From the NCBI RefSeq assembly GCF_029338395.1, contig NZ_CP119809.1, positions 434,001 to 498,000 on the forward strand: a stretch of DNA of 64,000 nucleotides, written 5' to 3'. This DNA comes from Halorussus caseinilyticus (lineage in GTDB: Archaea; Halobacteriota; Halobacteria; Halobacteriales; Haladaptataceae). Under the pieces are notes generated by a model. It was not told where the DNA came from. It did no database searches and saw only the letters and a program-made list of their open reading frames with translations. The translations under genes and the position numbers were made by a program. This document shows, piece by piece, positions 1 to 9,595 of this stretch. Position 1 is the first letter of the stretch. The number at the start of each line of letters is the position of its first letter.

Positions 1-981
1 GTCGCGGAACCGCTCGCGGCGGGCGTCGGGCAACTCGGGAATCTCTAGCTTCTGCTTCCAGTCGCTGACCTGAAGCGGCGGCAGGTCGGCCTCCCGGAAG
101 TAGCGGTAGTCTTTCTCCTCTTCCTTCGAGCGCATCGACATCGTGATGCCCCGGCCCTCGTCCCAGTGGCGGGTCTCCTGTTCGACTTCCCGGCCGCGCT
201 GGACCGCGTTCTTCTGGCGCTGGGCCTCGTAAGCGAGGGCCTTTTCCGCGCCCTTGTGACTGGAGATGTTCTTGACCTCGGTCCGGTTGGCGGCTTCGAG
301 CGCCTCGTCGCTAATCTCGCCGTCGTCGCCGATTTCGTCGGCGTCCACTACGCTGAGGTTGGCGTCGATTCGGAGGCTACCGTCCCGTTGGCTGTCGAAC
401 ACGCCGAGGTATTCGAGGACCTCTTCGAGTTTGGCGAGGAACGCTTCGACTTCCTCCGGTCCGCGGAAGTCGGGTTCGGTCACGATTTCCATCAGCGGGA
501 CGCCTGCCCGGTTGTAGTTGACCAGCGTGTAGTCGGCGGTGTCGATGCTCCCGCCCGCGTGCTGGAGGCTTCCGGGGTCCTCTTCGAGGTGGGCGCGCTG
601 GATGCCGACGGTCCGCCGGTCGCCTTCGACTTCGACTTCCAGTTCGCCGTCCTGACAGACGGGGGCGTCGTACTGGGTAATCTGGAACCCCTTCGGCAGG
701 TCGGGGTAGAAGTAGTTCTTCCGGTGGAAGGTCGTCTCCACGGGGATGTCGGCGTCGATGGCCTTCCCGACCTTGACCGCCGACTCGACGGCCGCCTCGT
801 TCAGCACCGGAAGCGCACCCGGCAGGCCGAGACACACCGGGCAGGTGTGGGTGTTCGGTTCGGCGTCGGCAACGTCGGTCGAACAGCTACAGAAAATCTT
901 CGTGTCCGTCTCCAGTTGGACGTGGACCTCCAGTCCGATGACGACGGCGAGGTCCTCCTGCTGGACAGCCTGAGCAGTCAT
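1..981 (-). CDS. gatB: Asp/Glu-tRNA amidotransferase subunit B (partial)
   Basis: GatB is the kinase and tRNA-binding subunit of the GatCAB complex, which converts Asp-tRNA(Asn) and Glu-tRNA(Gln) into the amidated forms in the cytoplasm. The N-terminus shows the family motif VIGLEVHVQL (about residues 14-23), a CPVCLGLPGALP segment and NYNRAGVPLMEIVTEPD, all typical of GatB. The start is the ATG at 981, about 29 bases downstream of a TATA-like CCTTTAGC on the minus strand. 327 codons are visible with no stop, so the C-terminal part (the family is usually 480-500 residues) lies beyond the left edge. It is divergent from the histidine kinase at 1070. Confidence 0.95.
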   Translation of the reverse strand, partial: MTAQAVQQEDLAVVIGLEVHVQLETDTKIFCSCSTDVADAEPNTHTCPVCLGLPGALPVLNEAAVESAVKVGKAIDADIPVETTFHRKNYFYPDLPKGFQITQYDAPVCQDGELEVEVEGDRRTVGIQRAHLEEDPGSLQHAGGSIDTADYTLVNYNRAGVPLMEIVTEPDFRGPEEVEAFLAKLEEVLEYLGVFDSQRDGSLRIDANLSVVDADEIGDDGEISDEALEAANRTEVKNISSHKGAEKALAYEAQRQKNAVQRGREVEQETRHWDEGRGITMSMRSKEEEKDYRYFREADLPPLQVSDWKQKLEIPELPDARRERFRD

Positions 982-1069
982 TACCGGTCCGTTTGAGGCG
1001 GGAGCGCTAAAGGCTAACGAACGACGGTTCAGTAGGCTTGATTACCCCCGAGCGAGCACGTAGGAAAAC
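982..1069. promoter_or_regulatory. divergent promoter region gatB / histidine kinase
   Basis: This 88-bp gap separates two divergent genes. On the plus strand TTGATTAC at about 1037-1044 lies 26-33 bases before the GTG at 1070. On the minus strand CCTTTAGC at about 1008-1015 lies a similar distance before the gatB ATG. Both spacings fit leaderless haloarchaeal transcripts. Confidence 0.5.
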
Positions 1070-2737
1070 GTGAAAGTCCGGACGAAGTTCGCGGTGCTGA
1101 TGGTGGTCGTGACCCTCGTGCTGAGCGGCGTGGTCTACGGCCAGTTAGAACTGGCCAAGAGCCGGTCGGTCTCCCAGATTCAGGAGAACGTAGACCAGAC
1201 CGCTGGCCAGACCGCCGAGCAAATCGACGCCCAGATACGTCAAGAGAAGAACTACGTCGGATTCTACGCGTCTCGTCCGGCGGCGAGCAACTTCAGTCGG
1301 TCCGGCCAGTTCTTAGAGCAGTTTCTCACCAATCCCCACGTCTTCGCCGGGCAGGTCGTCGCGGCCAACGGCACCGTGGTCGGCTTTCGCGGCGACGTGA
1401 CCGACGAGATTCGCCGCGAGACCGTCGGTGAGGACTTGGGGAACCGAACCTACGTCCGCCGCCCCGCCCGAGCTGGCGAGATACACGTCACCGACCCCGA
1501 GCGTGCGAACGGGACCGACCAGTACATCGTCGTCATCAGCGCGCCTATCTTCGAGGATGGGGAGATAGTCGGCGTGCTGGCGGCGGCGCTCCCGGTCAAC
1601 GAGTTCACCGTTCTCACGATGGTCAAACCCTTGGAGACCGACGTTCGAACGGTCTCGGTCTGGACCGACGACAGGGTTCTCCACGCCCCGCAGTCCGCGC
1701 TGACGGACCCGGTGTCTAGTACCGCCACCGTCGATTCGACCGGGTGGACGGTGCGGGTCAGTCGGGACCGGTCGGCGCTCGCCGCGCGCCTGCGGGAGAT
1801 GGCGCTCCTACAGGCCGCGAGTCTGGCGCTGGTGTTGTCGTTGGTCGTCGGACTCGCCGTCTGGGAGTACAACGTCAACATCCGGCAGGCACAGAAGCTG
1901 TTGGACGGGTTCGGCGCGCTCCGGGAGGGCGACTACGACCACGAACCGGACCTCTCGTCGGGCGAGGAGTGGCACCAACTCCGCGACGGGTTCGCGGACC
2001 TCGCCGACGCGCTGGCCGAGCGCGAGACCGAACTTCGGGAGCGCGAACAGCGCCTACAGGTGTTCAACCGCGTCCTGCGTCACAATCTCCGCAACGACAT
2101 GACCGTCGTGGTCAACTACGCCGAGTTCGTCGCCGAGGAGTCCGACGACGCCGCGATTCGGGACGCGGCCGAGAAAATCGCGTCTCACGGCTGGAACCTC
2201 GTGGACATGAGCGAGAAGGCACGCCGCGTCGGGGCCGGAGGTGACGGTGCGACCGGCCCGGTCGAAGTCGATGTCGTCTCGACTGTGACCGACGCCGTGG
2301 CCGAGGTCCGAGACGACTACCCCGACGCCGACGTTTCGGTCGAGACGGGCGACGAGCAGGCCGTGCGAGCGGTTCCGGCATTGGACGCCGCAGTCGAGAA
2401 CGTCTGTGAGAATGCGGTCGAACACAACGACGCCCACGCGCCCGAAATGTCGGTCACTGTCGAGTCGATAACCGACGACGGCGAGGAGTGGGTCCGGGTT
2501 GCAGTCACCGACGACGGACCCGGCATCCCCGACCACGAGCGAGCGGTCCTGACGGAGGGCGAGGAGACTGCCCTAGAACACGGGAGCGGTCTGGGTCTCT
2601 GGTTGGTCCACTGGGTCGTCGAACGCTCGGACGGTCGGTTGTCCTTCGCCGAGAACGACCCGAGCGGGTCGGTCGTCAGGATGGACTTGAAACCCGCGGA
2701 CGGAGCAGACGAAGCGGCGGAGACCGACGGGAACTGA
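1070..2737 (+). CDS. membrane sensor histidine kinase with extracellular Cache-like domain
   Basis: Two-component sensor kinase of 555 residues. A membrane helix at residues 5-25 and another at about 244-266 bracket a ~200-residue extracellular domain of double-Cache type, which probably binds a small ligand. A HAMP-like segment and a coiled coil (about 267-330) lead to the dimerisation/phosphoacceptor helix FNRVLRHNLRND, with the phosphorylated His at residue 338. The ATPase domain has the N-box (NVCENAVEHN), G1 box (DDGPGIP) and G2 box (HGSGLGLWLV). The start is a GTG, supported by a TATA-like element 26-33 bases upstream. No response regulator lies next to it, so the partner is unknown; haloarchaeal kinases of this type are often orphans. 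Confidence 0.9.
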   Translation: MKVRTKFAVLMVVVTLVLSGVVYGQLELAKSRSVSQIQENVDQTAGQTAEQIDAQIRQEKNYVGFYASRPAASNFSRSGQFLEQFLTNPHVFAGQVVAANGTVVGFRGDVTDEIRRETVGEDLGNRTYVRRPARAGEIHVTDPERANGTDQYIVVISAPIFEDGEIVGVLAAALPVNEFTVLTMVKPLETDVRTVSVWTDDRVLHAPQSALTDPVSSTATVDSTGWTVRVSRDRSALAARLREMALLQAASLALVLSLVVGLAVWEYNVNIRQAQKLLDGFGALREGDYDHEPDLSSGEEWHQLRDGFADLADALAERETELREREQRLQVFNRVLRHNLRNDMTVVVNYAEFVAEESDDAAIRDAAEKIASHGWNLVDMSEKARRVGAGGDGATGPVEVDVVSTVTDAVAEVRDDYPDADVSVETGDEQAVRAVPALDAAVENVCENAVEHNDAHAPEMSVTVESITDDGEEWVRVAVTDDGPGIPDHERAVLTEGEETALEHGSGLGLWLVHWVVERSDGRLSFAENDPSGSVVRMDLKPADGADEAAETDGN

Positions 2738-2742
2738 CCGGT

Positions 2743-4380
2743 CTATCGGTCGCGCCGTCGCGCCGCGTACAGCGCCGCGACCAGTCCGGCGACCCCCGCA
2801 CCGAATCCGAGACCGGGGGTCTTGGCGTTGGCGTCTGACTGTGCCTCGCTTCCGTGAGTCAGCGCGTCCGAGTTCGTCTTCGAGTCGGTCGCCGGGCCGT
2901 CGGTCGGGCCTGCGCTGGTCGAACCGGTCGCTTCGCTTCCGTTCACCCGGACTTCGCCGACTTGGAACTCGTTGACGTACACGTCGTAGGTGCCCGGTTT
3001 GACCACCTCGCGCTCGAAGGTGACTTGGCGCATGCCGCCCGCGGCGATGGTGAGTTGGCGGTCCGCGACCAACTCGTCACCGAGGACGAGTTCCGCGGTG
3101 AACGTCCCGTCGGCGTCTCCGCGGTTCGTGATGCGGACGCGGACTTCGAGGGCGTCACCCACCGACAGCGTGGAGAACTTGACCGTGGCGTTGGTAATCT
3201 CGAACTGGGGGGTCTTCTTGCCCGCCGCGAACTCGGAGAGACCGGGCGAGCGAACCCGGTAGACGTAGTGGTTCTCGGTGGTCTCGACTAGAGTCGTCGG
3301 GAGTTCGTTCCACGAGTCGTCGTGGTAACGATACAGCGCGATTTCGTCGCGCTCCGTGTGATTCACTCGGTCTCGGTCCACCCGGAACGTGAAGGTGACG
3401 TTGCTGATGTTCCGGTCGGAGATGGAGTGGTCCACGCTCATGTACGCCAGCGGTTCCGTGTCGTTCGAGAGCGTCTCCGTCGGCGTCTTTTCGGCTATCG
3501 GGTTCTCGCTTGACGTGACGTTTAGCGTGAGGTCGGCGTTCCGGGTCGGCGTCACGTTGACCGACGAGAACGACACGTTGCCGTCGCGCTCCTCGGGCGT
3601 CGAGACGTTGACCGACACCGGTTCGTTCGCACTGGCGTTCCGCACGGTGACGTTCACCTTTGCGGCGTCCGCGGGGAGCGTGCGGTTTGTGCGCTCGGTC
3701 GCGTTCGAAGTCCGGTTCCCCGGTAGATACGTTCCGTTCCCGGCGTTCTCGGGAAACGCGGTCCGGTTTCGACCCGGATTCGTCACGTTCACCGGCGGGC
3801 CGGTACGGTTTTCCTCGGGACCGCGGTCGGCGGGCGGACCGGACCCCATTCCGGGACCGACTCCCTCCGGTGGCGCGCCCAGTCCGGGCGTCCAGTTCGG
3901 TTCGGCCGGGGGAGTTTCGCCTCGGTTCTCGGGGGGAGCGGTCTCGTTCGGCGAGTTGCCCGGATTCGCCGGTTCACCCGAGTTCGGCGAGTCGCCGGGA
4001 GTCTGCGTCTCGCCCTGACCCGGCGGGTCACCGGGGTTCGGTTCGGTAGTCGCCGGTTCGGTGGTCGTCGGCTCGCTCGTCGTCTCGTGGGGGAACGGGA
4101 ACAGACCCGGCCCGTCGTCGGACTGGGTCGTGGTCTGGGTCGTCGGGAACGTCACCTCGTTCGAATCGTTGGTCTCGTTGTCGGTGTCGTTCATCGGATA
4201 CGGGGCGGCGCGTTCGCCCGCCGGGACGCGTCCGTCGTTCGAACCGGACACGTCGCCGAGGGCGACGCCGACCGTGGAGGTGGCGGTAGCGCCGAGGAGA
4301 AAGACGACTGCGAGTGCCGCGAGTGCCTGCTTCGAGGTCGATGACCTGCGTCTCGGGTCCGGCTTTCTACCCCCGCTCAT
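2743..4380 (-). CDS. secreted, threonine/proline-rich PGF-type surface protein
   Basis: A 545-residue exported protein. The N-terminus (MSGGRKPDPRRR, then a hydrophobic run about residues 20-42) is a signal peptide. Residues about 60-240 are low-complexity T, P, E, N and G, with many N-x-T/S sites. A folded region at about 250-500 contains the segment on frequency of positive/negative charge and HFRV-like strands that I associate with PGF-pre-PGF and CARDB-like domains (IRITNRGDADG). The C-terminus TPGLGFGAGVAGLVAALYAARRRDR-type tail (written here only as its start TPGLGFGAG plus helix plus RRRDR) is an archaeosortase PGF-CTERM signal. A possible GTG start at 4416 falls inside the TATA box, so ATG 4380 is preferred. 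It converges with the histidine kinase gene. Confidence 0.8.
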   Translation of the reverse strand: MSGGRKPDPRRRSSTSKQALAALAVVFLLGATATSTVGVALGDVSGSNDGRVPAGERAAPYPMNDTDNETNDSNEVTFPTTQTTTQSDDGPGLFPFPHETTSEPTTTEPATTEPNPGDPPGQGETQTPGDSPNSGEPANPGNSPNETAPPENRGETPPAEPNWTPGLGAPPEGVGPGMGSGPPADRGPEENRTGPPVNVTNPGRNRTAFPENAGNGTYLPGNRTSNATERTNRTLPADAAKVNVTVRNASANEPVSVNVSTPEERDGNVSFSSVNVTPTRNADLTLNVTSSENPIAEKTPTETLSNDTEPLAYMSVDHSISDRNISNVTFTFRVDRDRVNHTERDEIALYRYHDDSWNELPTTLVETTENHYVYRVRSPGLSEFAAGKKTPQFEITNATVKFSTLSVGDALEVRVRITNRGDADGTFTAELVLGDELVADRQLTIAAGGMRQVTFEREVVKPGTYDVYVNEFQVGEVRVNGSEATGSTSAGPTDGPATDSKTNSDALTHGSEAQSDANAKTPGLGFGAGVAGLVAALYAARRRDR

Positions 4381-4415
4381 TTGTTCGGAATGTTGAATTT
4401 CTTCGACGGCGAACA

Positions 4416-4424
4416 CTTATATTC
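4416..4424 (-). promoter_or_regulatory. TATA box for the surface-protein gene
   Basis: GAATATAAG on the minus strand, 36-44 bases upstream of the ATG at 4380, predicts transcription start about 10-15 bases before the ATG and rules out the upstream GTG that overlaps it. Confidence 0.5.
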
Positions 4425-4531
4425 ATCGGAAGGCGCACCCGGTGAGTGAGATTGATACGCACGCGAAAGATAGTAGAAATTTGATACTTGTCTGACGTAC
4501 GTTTATGGTCCTGCCGTGGCCCAACACGGAC

Positions 4532-4837
4532 ATGAGCGACCAAGACGAGCGCATCGAGGAACTCGAATCCAAGGTCGGGCGACTCGAAGCGACGATACAG
4601 GGACTCACCGAGGAACTTGTTGAGGTTCACGACCGACTCGAAACGCTCGAAGCGGCCGCCGACGCGCAGTCGGCGGCCGCGAGCGCGCAGTCCGGAGAGA
4701 CCCGACCGTCGGAGCAACCGGCGGACGACGAGCGGGCGCAAACCGACAAAAACGACGAGGCTAAAAGCGACGAGTCCCACGAAGAAGACGAGACGGGGGG
4801 AGACTCCGGGTTAGGCGACGACATCATCGTCGCGTGA
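4532..4837 (+). CDS. small acidic coiled-coil protein upstream of smc
   Basis: A 101-residue protein starting MSDQDERIEELES. Residues 5-50 are a leucine-heptad coiled coil (IEELESKVGRLEATIQGL) and the rest is a disordered, Asp/Glu-rich tail ending DDIIVA. It belongs to a haloarchaeal family with no known activity that I associate with DUF7518. Its place 25 bp upstream of smc, on the same strand, suggests co-transcription with the condensin genes. The ATG at 4532 is preferred over 4505, because the earlier codon sits in the TATA-like TTTATGG at about 4502. Confidence 0.75.
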   Translation: MSDQDERIEELESKVGRLEATIQGLTEELVEVHDRLETLEAAADAQSAAASAQSGETRPSEQPADDERAQTDKNDEAKSDESHEEDETGGDSGLGDDIIVA

Positions 4838-4862
4838 GAGGGGTCCCCACGTACGAGCAACC

Positions 4863-7800
4863 ATGCACATCAAAAAGCTCGTCTTGGACAACTTCAAGAG
4901 CTTCGGACGACGAACCGAAATCCCCTTTTACGAGGATTTCACCACTGTTTCGGGTCCGAACGGCTCCGGGAAGAGTAACATCATCGACAGCGTTCTGTTC
5001 GCGCTGGGACTGGCCCGGACGCGAGGCATCCGCGCCGAGAAACTGACCGACCTCATCTACAACCCCGGCCACGCCGACGGGAGCGAGGAGTCGAGCGGCC
5101 CGCGGGAGGCCAGCGTCGAAGTCGTCTTGGACAACGGCGACGGCGTGTTGGACCGCGCGCAAGTGGTCAACGCCGCCGGGTCCGAGAGCGTCGGCGACGT
5201 GGACGAAATCACCATCAAGCGCCGGGTCAAGGAGACCGAAGACAACTACTATTCGTACTACTACCTCAACGGCCGGTCGGTCAACCTCTCGGACATTCAG
5301 GACTTGCTAGCGCAGGCGGGCGTCACGCCGGAAGGCTACAACGTCGTCATGCAGGGCGACGTGACCGAGATTATCAACATGACGCCCTACGAGCGCCGCC
5401 AGATAATCGACGAAATCGCGGGCGTGGCGGAGTTCGACGCCAAGAAAGAAGACGCCTTAGCGGAGTTGGAGACGGTCAAAGACCGCATCGGCGAGGCCGA
5501 ACTCCGCATCGAGGAGAAACAGGACCGACTCGACCAGTTGGCCGACGAACGCGAGACGGCACTCGAATATCAGGGCCTGCGCGACGAAAAACAGGAGTAC
5601 GAGGGCCACCTCAAGGCCGCCGAGTTGGAGGAGAAGCGCGAGGACCTCGCCAACACCCGCGAGGACATCGAAGACCGCGAATCGGAGTTGGCCGACCTCC
5701 AACGGGAGTTAGACGAGCGACAGGGCCGGGTCATCCGCCTCGAAGACGAGTTAGAGGAACTCAACGCCGAAATCGAGCGGAAAGGCGAGGACGAACAACT
5801 CCGCATCAAGAGCGAAATCGAGGAGGTCAAAGGCGAAATTTCCCGCCTCGAAGACGCCATCGAGTCGGCCCAAGAGAAGATTCAGGACGCTGAGAACACC
5901 CGCCGACAGGCGTTCGTGGAGATAGACCGCAAGCAGGAGAACGTCGAGGAGTTCGAGTCGGACATCCGCGACGTGAAAATCGAGAAGTCCTCGGTGAAAG
6001 CCGACGTACAGCAGAAGCAGGCCGAGTTAGAGGAAGTCGAGGCCGAAATCGACGCCATCGACACCGAGTACGACGAGGTGAAGGCCGAACTCGCCGAGAA
6101 AAAGGACGAGTTAGAGGAGCAAAAGAGCGAGAAGAACGACCTCCAGCGCGAGAAAGACCGCCTCGTAGACGAGGCCCGGCGGCGGTCGAACGCCGAGAGC
6201 GAGAAGGAACGGGAACTGGAGGAGGCCCGCGAGACGATTCCGGAGTTGGAGACCAAACTCGACGACTTGGAAGACGAGTTGGCGAAGGCCGAGCGCAATC
6301 GCGCCCAAATCGCCGACGTGGTTGCGGACCTCAAACGGGAGAAACGCGAGTTGCAGGACGACCTCGATTCGGTCGAGGACGAGATTCAGGCCAAACAGCA
6401 GGAGTACGCCGAACTCGAAGCCAAGGCCGGACAGAGCGGCGACTCGTCGTACGGCCGGGCGGTCTCCACGATTCTGAACGCCGAGAAACCCGGCGTCCAC
6501 GGCACGGTGGCACAGTTGGGCGGCGTCGGCCAGAAGTACGCGACGGCGTGTGAAACCGCCGCTGGCGGCCGGATGGCTCACGTCGTGGTTGACGACGACG
6601 GCGTGGGTCAGTCCTGCATCGAGTACCTCAAATCCCGGAACGCCGGGCGCGCGACGTTCCTACCGTTGACGGAGATGCACGACCGCAATCTCCCGTCCCC
6701 GCCCTCGGCACCGGGCGTGGTGGACTTCGCGTACAACCTCGTGGACTTCGACTCGCAGTTCTCGGGCGTGTTCGCCTACGTGCTGGGCGACACGCTGGTC
6801 GTAGAGGACATGGAGACGGCCCGCGACCTGATGGGCGACTACCGACTCGTGACCCTCTCGGGCGAGTTGGTCGAGAAGAGCGGCGCGATGACCGGCGGGT
6901 CGAAGTCGGGGTCCCGGTACTCCTTCTCGAAGTCCGGCAAGGGACAACTGGAGCGAGTCGCCCAGCGAATCAACGAGTTGGAGGACGAGCGCAAGTCCGT
7001 CCGCGAGGACCTCCGGGACGTGGACGACCGGTTGGACGACGCCCGCGACCGGAAGAGCGACGCCACCGACCAAGTTCGGTCCATCGAGTCGGACATCGAA
7101 CGCACCGAAGACGAGTTGGCGTCGGTGAAAGACCGCATCGCGGACCTCGAAGACGAACTCGTGGCGATGGAGACCGAACGCGAGGCGGTCAACGAGCAGA
7201 TGCAGGAACTCGAAGACGAAATTGGGGAACGCGAGGACGACATCGCGGAAATCGAGGGCGACATCGCGGACCTCGAAGACGAACTCGCCGACTCGCGGAT
7301 TCCGGAACTCACCGCCGAGGCCGAGGGAATCGAGGACGAAATCGAGACGCTGGAGGACCGAATCGACGAGTTGGACGGGGAACTCAACGAACTCCAGTTG
7401 GAGAAACAGTACGCCGAAGACGCCATCGAGGACCTCCACGACGACATCGAACAGGCCCAGAACCGGAAGGCCGAGCAGGAAGAACGGATAGCGGAGTTCG
7501 AGGCCGAAATCGAGAACTGGGAGTCGATTCTCGAAGACAAGCGCGAGGCGGTCGAAGAACTCGAAGACGAACTCGCCGACCTCAAAGACGACCGCGAGGA
7601 CGTGAAAGCCGACCTCCGGGAGGCCCAGCAAGAACGCGACGAGAAGAAGTCGGAAGTGGAGACGGTCGAGAACCGCCTCGAAAGCCTCCGGCGGAGCGCC
7701 GACCGACTCGAAGACGACATCGCGGACCTCCGCGAGCGAGTGGGCGAGTACGACGCCGACGAGATTCCGGACTTGGACGACGTGGAGAAGAACATCGCGC

Positions 7801-8444
7801 GCCTCGAACGCCAGATGGAGGAGCTAGAACCGGTCAACATGCTCGCCATCGAGGAGTACGACGACGTGAAGTCGGACTTGGACGACTTAGAGGAGCGCAA
7901 GTCGGTCCTCGTGGAGGAACGCGAGGGCATCCGCGAGCGCATCGATTCCTACGAGGACCAGAAGAAGGCGACGTTCATGGACGCCTTCGAAGCCATAGAC
8001 GACCAGTTCGAGGACATCTTCGAGCGACTCTCGAACGGGACCGGACGCCTCCACCTCGAAGACGACGAGGACCCCTTCGACGGCGGCCTGACGATGAAGG
8101 CCCAACCCGGCGACAAGCCAATCCAGCGCCTCGACGCGATGTCGGGCGGCGAGAAGAGTCTGACCGCCCTCGCGTTCATCTTCGCCATCCAGCGGTACAA
8201 CCCCGCGCCGTTCTACGCGCTGGACGAGGTGGACGCCTTCCTCGACGCCGCGAACGCAGAGCGCGTCGGCGAGATGGTAGACGAACTCGCGGGCGACGCC
8301 CAGTTCGTCGTCGTCTCCCACCGGTCGGCGATGATGGAACGCTCCGAGCGGGCAATCGGCGTGACGATGCAGGGCGACAACGTGAGTACGGTGACGGGAA
8401 TCCAGTTGGGCGACGGCGACGAGGAGGTGCCCGCGGATGATTGA
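4863..8444 (+). CDS. smc: chromosome segregation protein SMC
   Basis: Structural-maintenance-of-chromosomes ATPase, 1193 residues, the usual length. The N-terminal head has the Walker A motif GPNGSGKSN at residues 31-39. Long antiparallel coiled coils (about 170-520 and 680-1000) flank a hinge at about 540-680, which carries the conserved GG motif region (AGGRMAHVVV). The C-terminal head has the ABC signature MSGGEKSLTALAF near 1092 and Walker B FYALDEVDAFLD near 1117. It holds DNA in condensin-like rings with ScpA, whose gene overlaps its 3' end. The start ATG at 4863 fits the expected beginning MHIKKLVLDNFKSF. Confidence 0.98.
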   Translation: MHIKKLVLDNFKSFGRRTEIPFYEDFTTVSGPNGSGKSNIIDSVLFALGLARTRGIRAEKLTDLIYNPGHADGSEESSGPREASVEVVLDNGDGVLDRAQVVNAAGSESVGDVDEITIKRRVKETEDNYYSYYYLNGRSVNLSDIQDLLAQAGVTPEGYNVVMQGDVTEIINMTPYERRQIIDEIAGVAEFDAKKEDALAELETVKDRIGEAELRIEEKQDRLDQLADERETALEYQGLRDEKQEYEGHLKAAELEEKREDLANTREDIEDRESELADLQRELDERQGRVIRLEDELEELNAEIERKGEDEQLRIKSEIEEVKGEISRLEDAIESAQEKIQDAENTRRQAFVEIDRKQENVEEFESDIRDVKIEKSSVKADVQQKQAELEEVEAEIDAIDTEYDEVKAELAEKKDELEEQKSEKNDLQREKDRLVDEARRRSNAESEKERELEEARETIPELETKLDDLEDELAKAERNRAQIADVVADLKREKRELQDDLDSVEDEIQAKQQEYAELEAKAGQSGDSSYGRAVSTILNAEKPGVHGTVAQLGGVGQKYATACETAAGGRMAHVVVDDDGVGQSCIEYLKSRNAGRATFLPLTEMHDRNLPSPPSAPGVVDFAYNLVDFDSQFSGVFAYVLGDTLVVEDMETARDLMGDYRLVTLSGELVEKSGAMTGGSKSGSRYSFSKSGKGQLERVAQRINELEDERKSVREDLRDVDDRLDDARDRKSDATDQVRSIESDIERTEDELASVKDRIADLEDELVAMETEREAVNEQMQELEDEIGEREDDIAEIEGDIADLEDELADSRIPELTAEAEGIEDEIETLEDRIDELDGELNELQLEKQYAEDAIEDLHDDIEQAQNRKAEQEERIAEFEAEIENWESILEDKREAVEELEDELADLKDDREDVKADLREAQQERDEKKSEVETVENRLESLRRSADRLEDDIADLRERVGEYDADEIPDLDDVEKNIARLERQMEELEPVNMLAIEEYDDVKSDLDDLEERKSVLVEEREGIRERIDSYEDQKKATFMDAFEAIDDQFEDIFERLSNGTGRLHLEDDEDPFDGGLTMKAQPGDKPIQRLDAMSGGEKSLTALAFIFAIQRYNPAPFYALDEVDAFLDAANAERVGEMVDELAGDAQFVVVSHRSAMMERSERAIGVTMQGDNVSTVTGIQLGDGDEEVPADD

Positions 8445-9468
8445 CGGTGACGAGACGGACGACGAAAAAGCGAGCGACGACTTCTCGCTGAACATCGCGG
8501 GCCACGACGAAGAGAGGCGCGAGGGCGCGGCGTCGAACCCGTTCGGCGACGGCGCGTCCGAGGAATCGGGCGCGTCCGGCGACTCCCCGGAGTCGCCGGA
8601 CGACGGCGAAACCGACGCCGACGCCATCCTCGGCGACGAACTCGACGTGGACGCCGACCCGGACGACGACGAGGCCGAACCCGTCGAACTCCTCGTCCAA
8701 CTCGCCGAGGACGGCGAAATCGAGCCGTGGGACATCGACATCGTGACGGTCACGGACAAGTTCCTCGACAGACTCGACGAGGCCGACCTCCGGACCTCCG
8801 GACGGGCGCTGTTCTACGCCAGCGTCCTGCTTCGGATGAAGTCCGACGCGATGCTGGCCGACGACGACGAGGACGAGGAGCCCGACGACCCGTGGGACGA
8901 GTGGGAGATGGCCGCGGACGCGCCGACGGACGGCGAATTCCCGGCCCACGACCCGGTGGACCGACTCGAAGACGAGATGGAGCGCCGACTCGACCGCAAG
9001 ACCGCCCGCGGGACGCCCGAGACGCTGGACGAACTCGTCCGGGAGTTGCGCGAGCGAGAGCGCGGGTCGTGGTGGAAAGAGTCCAGAAGCTACGACACCA
9101 GCGACTCGCCAAGCGGGTTCCAGCGCGGGACCCAGACGCTGGACTACCGGATGGACGACGACATGCGCGTCGAGGAGGAACCCTCCGCCGACGACGTGAC
9201 CGGCACGGCCCACGAGGAGGACATCGAGGCGGTCATCGACGACGTGCGCGAGGAACTCCGGAGTCACTACGAGAGGGGCCGCGACGAGGTGCTGTACGCC
9301 GAAATCGACGCGGTAGGCGGGTCGCGCATCCGGACGTTTCTGGCGCTCCTGTTTCTCTCCCACCGCGGTACCGTGACCCTCGACCAAGACGACATGTTCG
9401 GCGACCTGTGGGTCGAAGACGCCGAAACCGCCGACGGGACCGAGACGCCGGAAGCTATCGCGGACTGA
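8437..9468 (+). CDS. scpA: segregation and condensation protein A (kleisin)
   Basis: The kleisin subunit that bridges the two SMC heads, 343 residues. The first ~85 residues are an acidic haloarchaeal extension. The kleisin N-terminal domain follows (LLVQLAEDGEIEPWDIDIVTVTDKFL, shown only as LLVQLAEDGEIEPWDID), then ALFYASVLLRMKSD, and a C-terminal winged helix (about 285-330, RIRTFLALLFLSHRGTVTLD). The ATG overlaps the smc stop by 8 bases, so the two are translationally coupled. No scpB lies beside it. Confidence 0.93.
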   Translation: MIDGDETDDEKASDDFSLNIAGHDEERREGAASNPFGDGASEESGASGDSPESPDDGETDADAILGDELDVDADPDDDEAEPVELLVQLAEDGEIEPWDIDIVTVTDKFLDRLDEADLRTSGRALFYASVLLRMKSDAMLADDDEDEEPDDPWDEWEMAADAPTDGEFPAHDPVDRLEDEMERRLDRKTARGTPETLDELVRELRERERGSWWKESRSYDTSDSPSGFQRGTQTLDYRMDDDMRVEEEPSADDVTGTAHEEDIEAVIDDVREELRSHYERGRDEVLYAEIDAVGGSRIRTFLALLFLSHRGTVTLDQDDMFGDLWVEDAETADGTETPEAIAD

Positions 9469-9488
9469 CGCCGCGCGGCGTCAGTCCG
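9461..9488 (+). terminator. 28-bp perfect palindrome over the scpA stop codon
   Basis: Bases 9461-9488 read the same on both strands without a mismatch (centre 9474/9475, core GCCGCGCGGC). The scpA stop TGA (9466-9468) lies inside the left arm. A CUUUAGAUUGCUUU stretch follows. It is best read as a hairpin terminator or a protector of the mRNA 3' end. Confidence 0.55.
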
Positions 9489-9595
9489 ACGACGGACAAC
9501 TTTAGATTGCTTTGAATAGTACATGTGTTTCTTTTGGCCATATTTAGAATCGTCTTCCGCGGGTAGACGTTTCTCCAGTCGTCGCTCGAAAGCTC

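Noticed and set aside
166-996. 276-codon plus-strand frame at the left edge
   Set aside because: The reverse strand encodes GatB with clear family motifs, so this frame is a shadow.
6660-7942. Long frames antisense to smc
   Set aside because: Low-complexity Ser- or Val/Leu-rich products that mirror the coiled-coil codons of smc; not genes.
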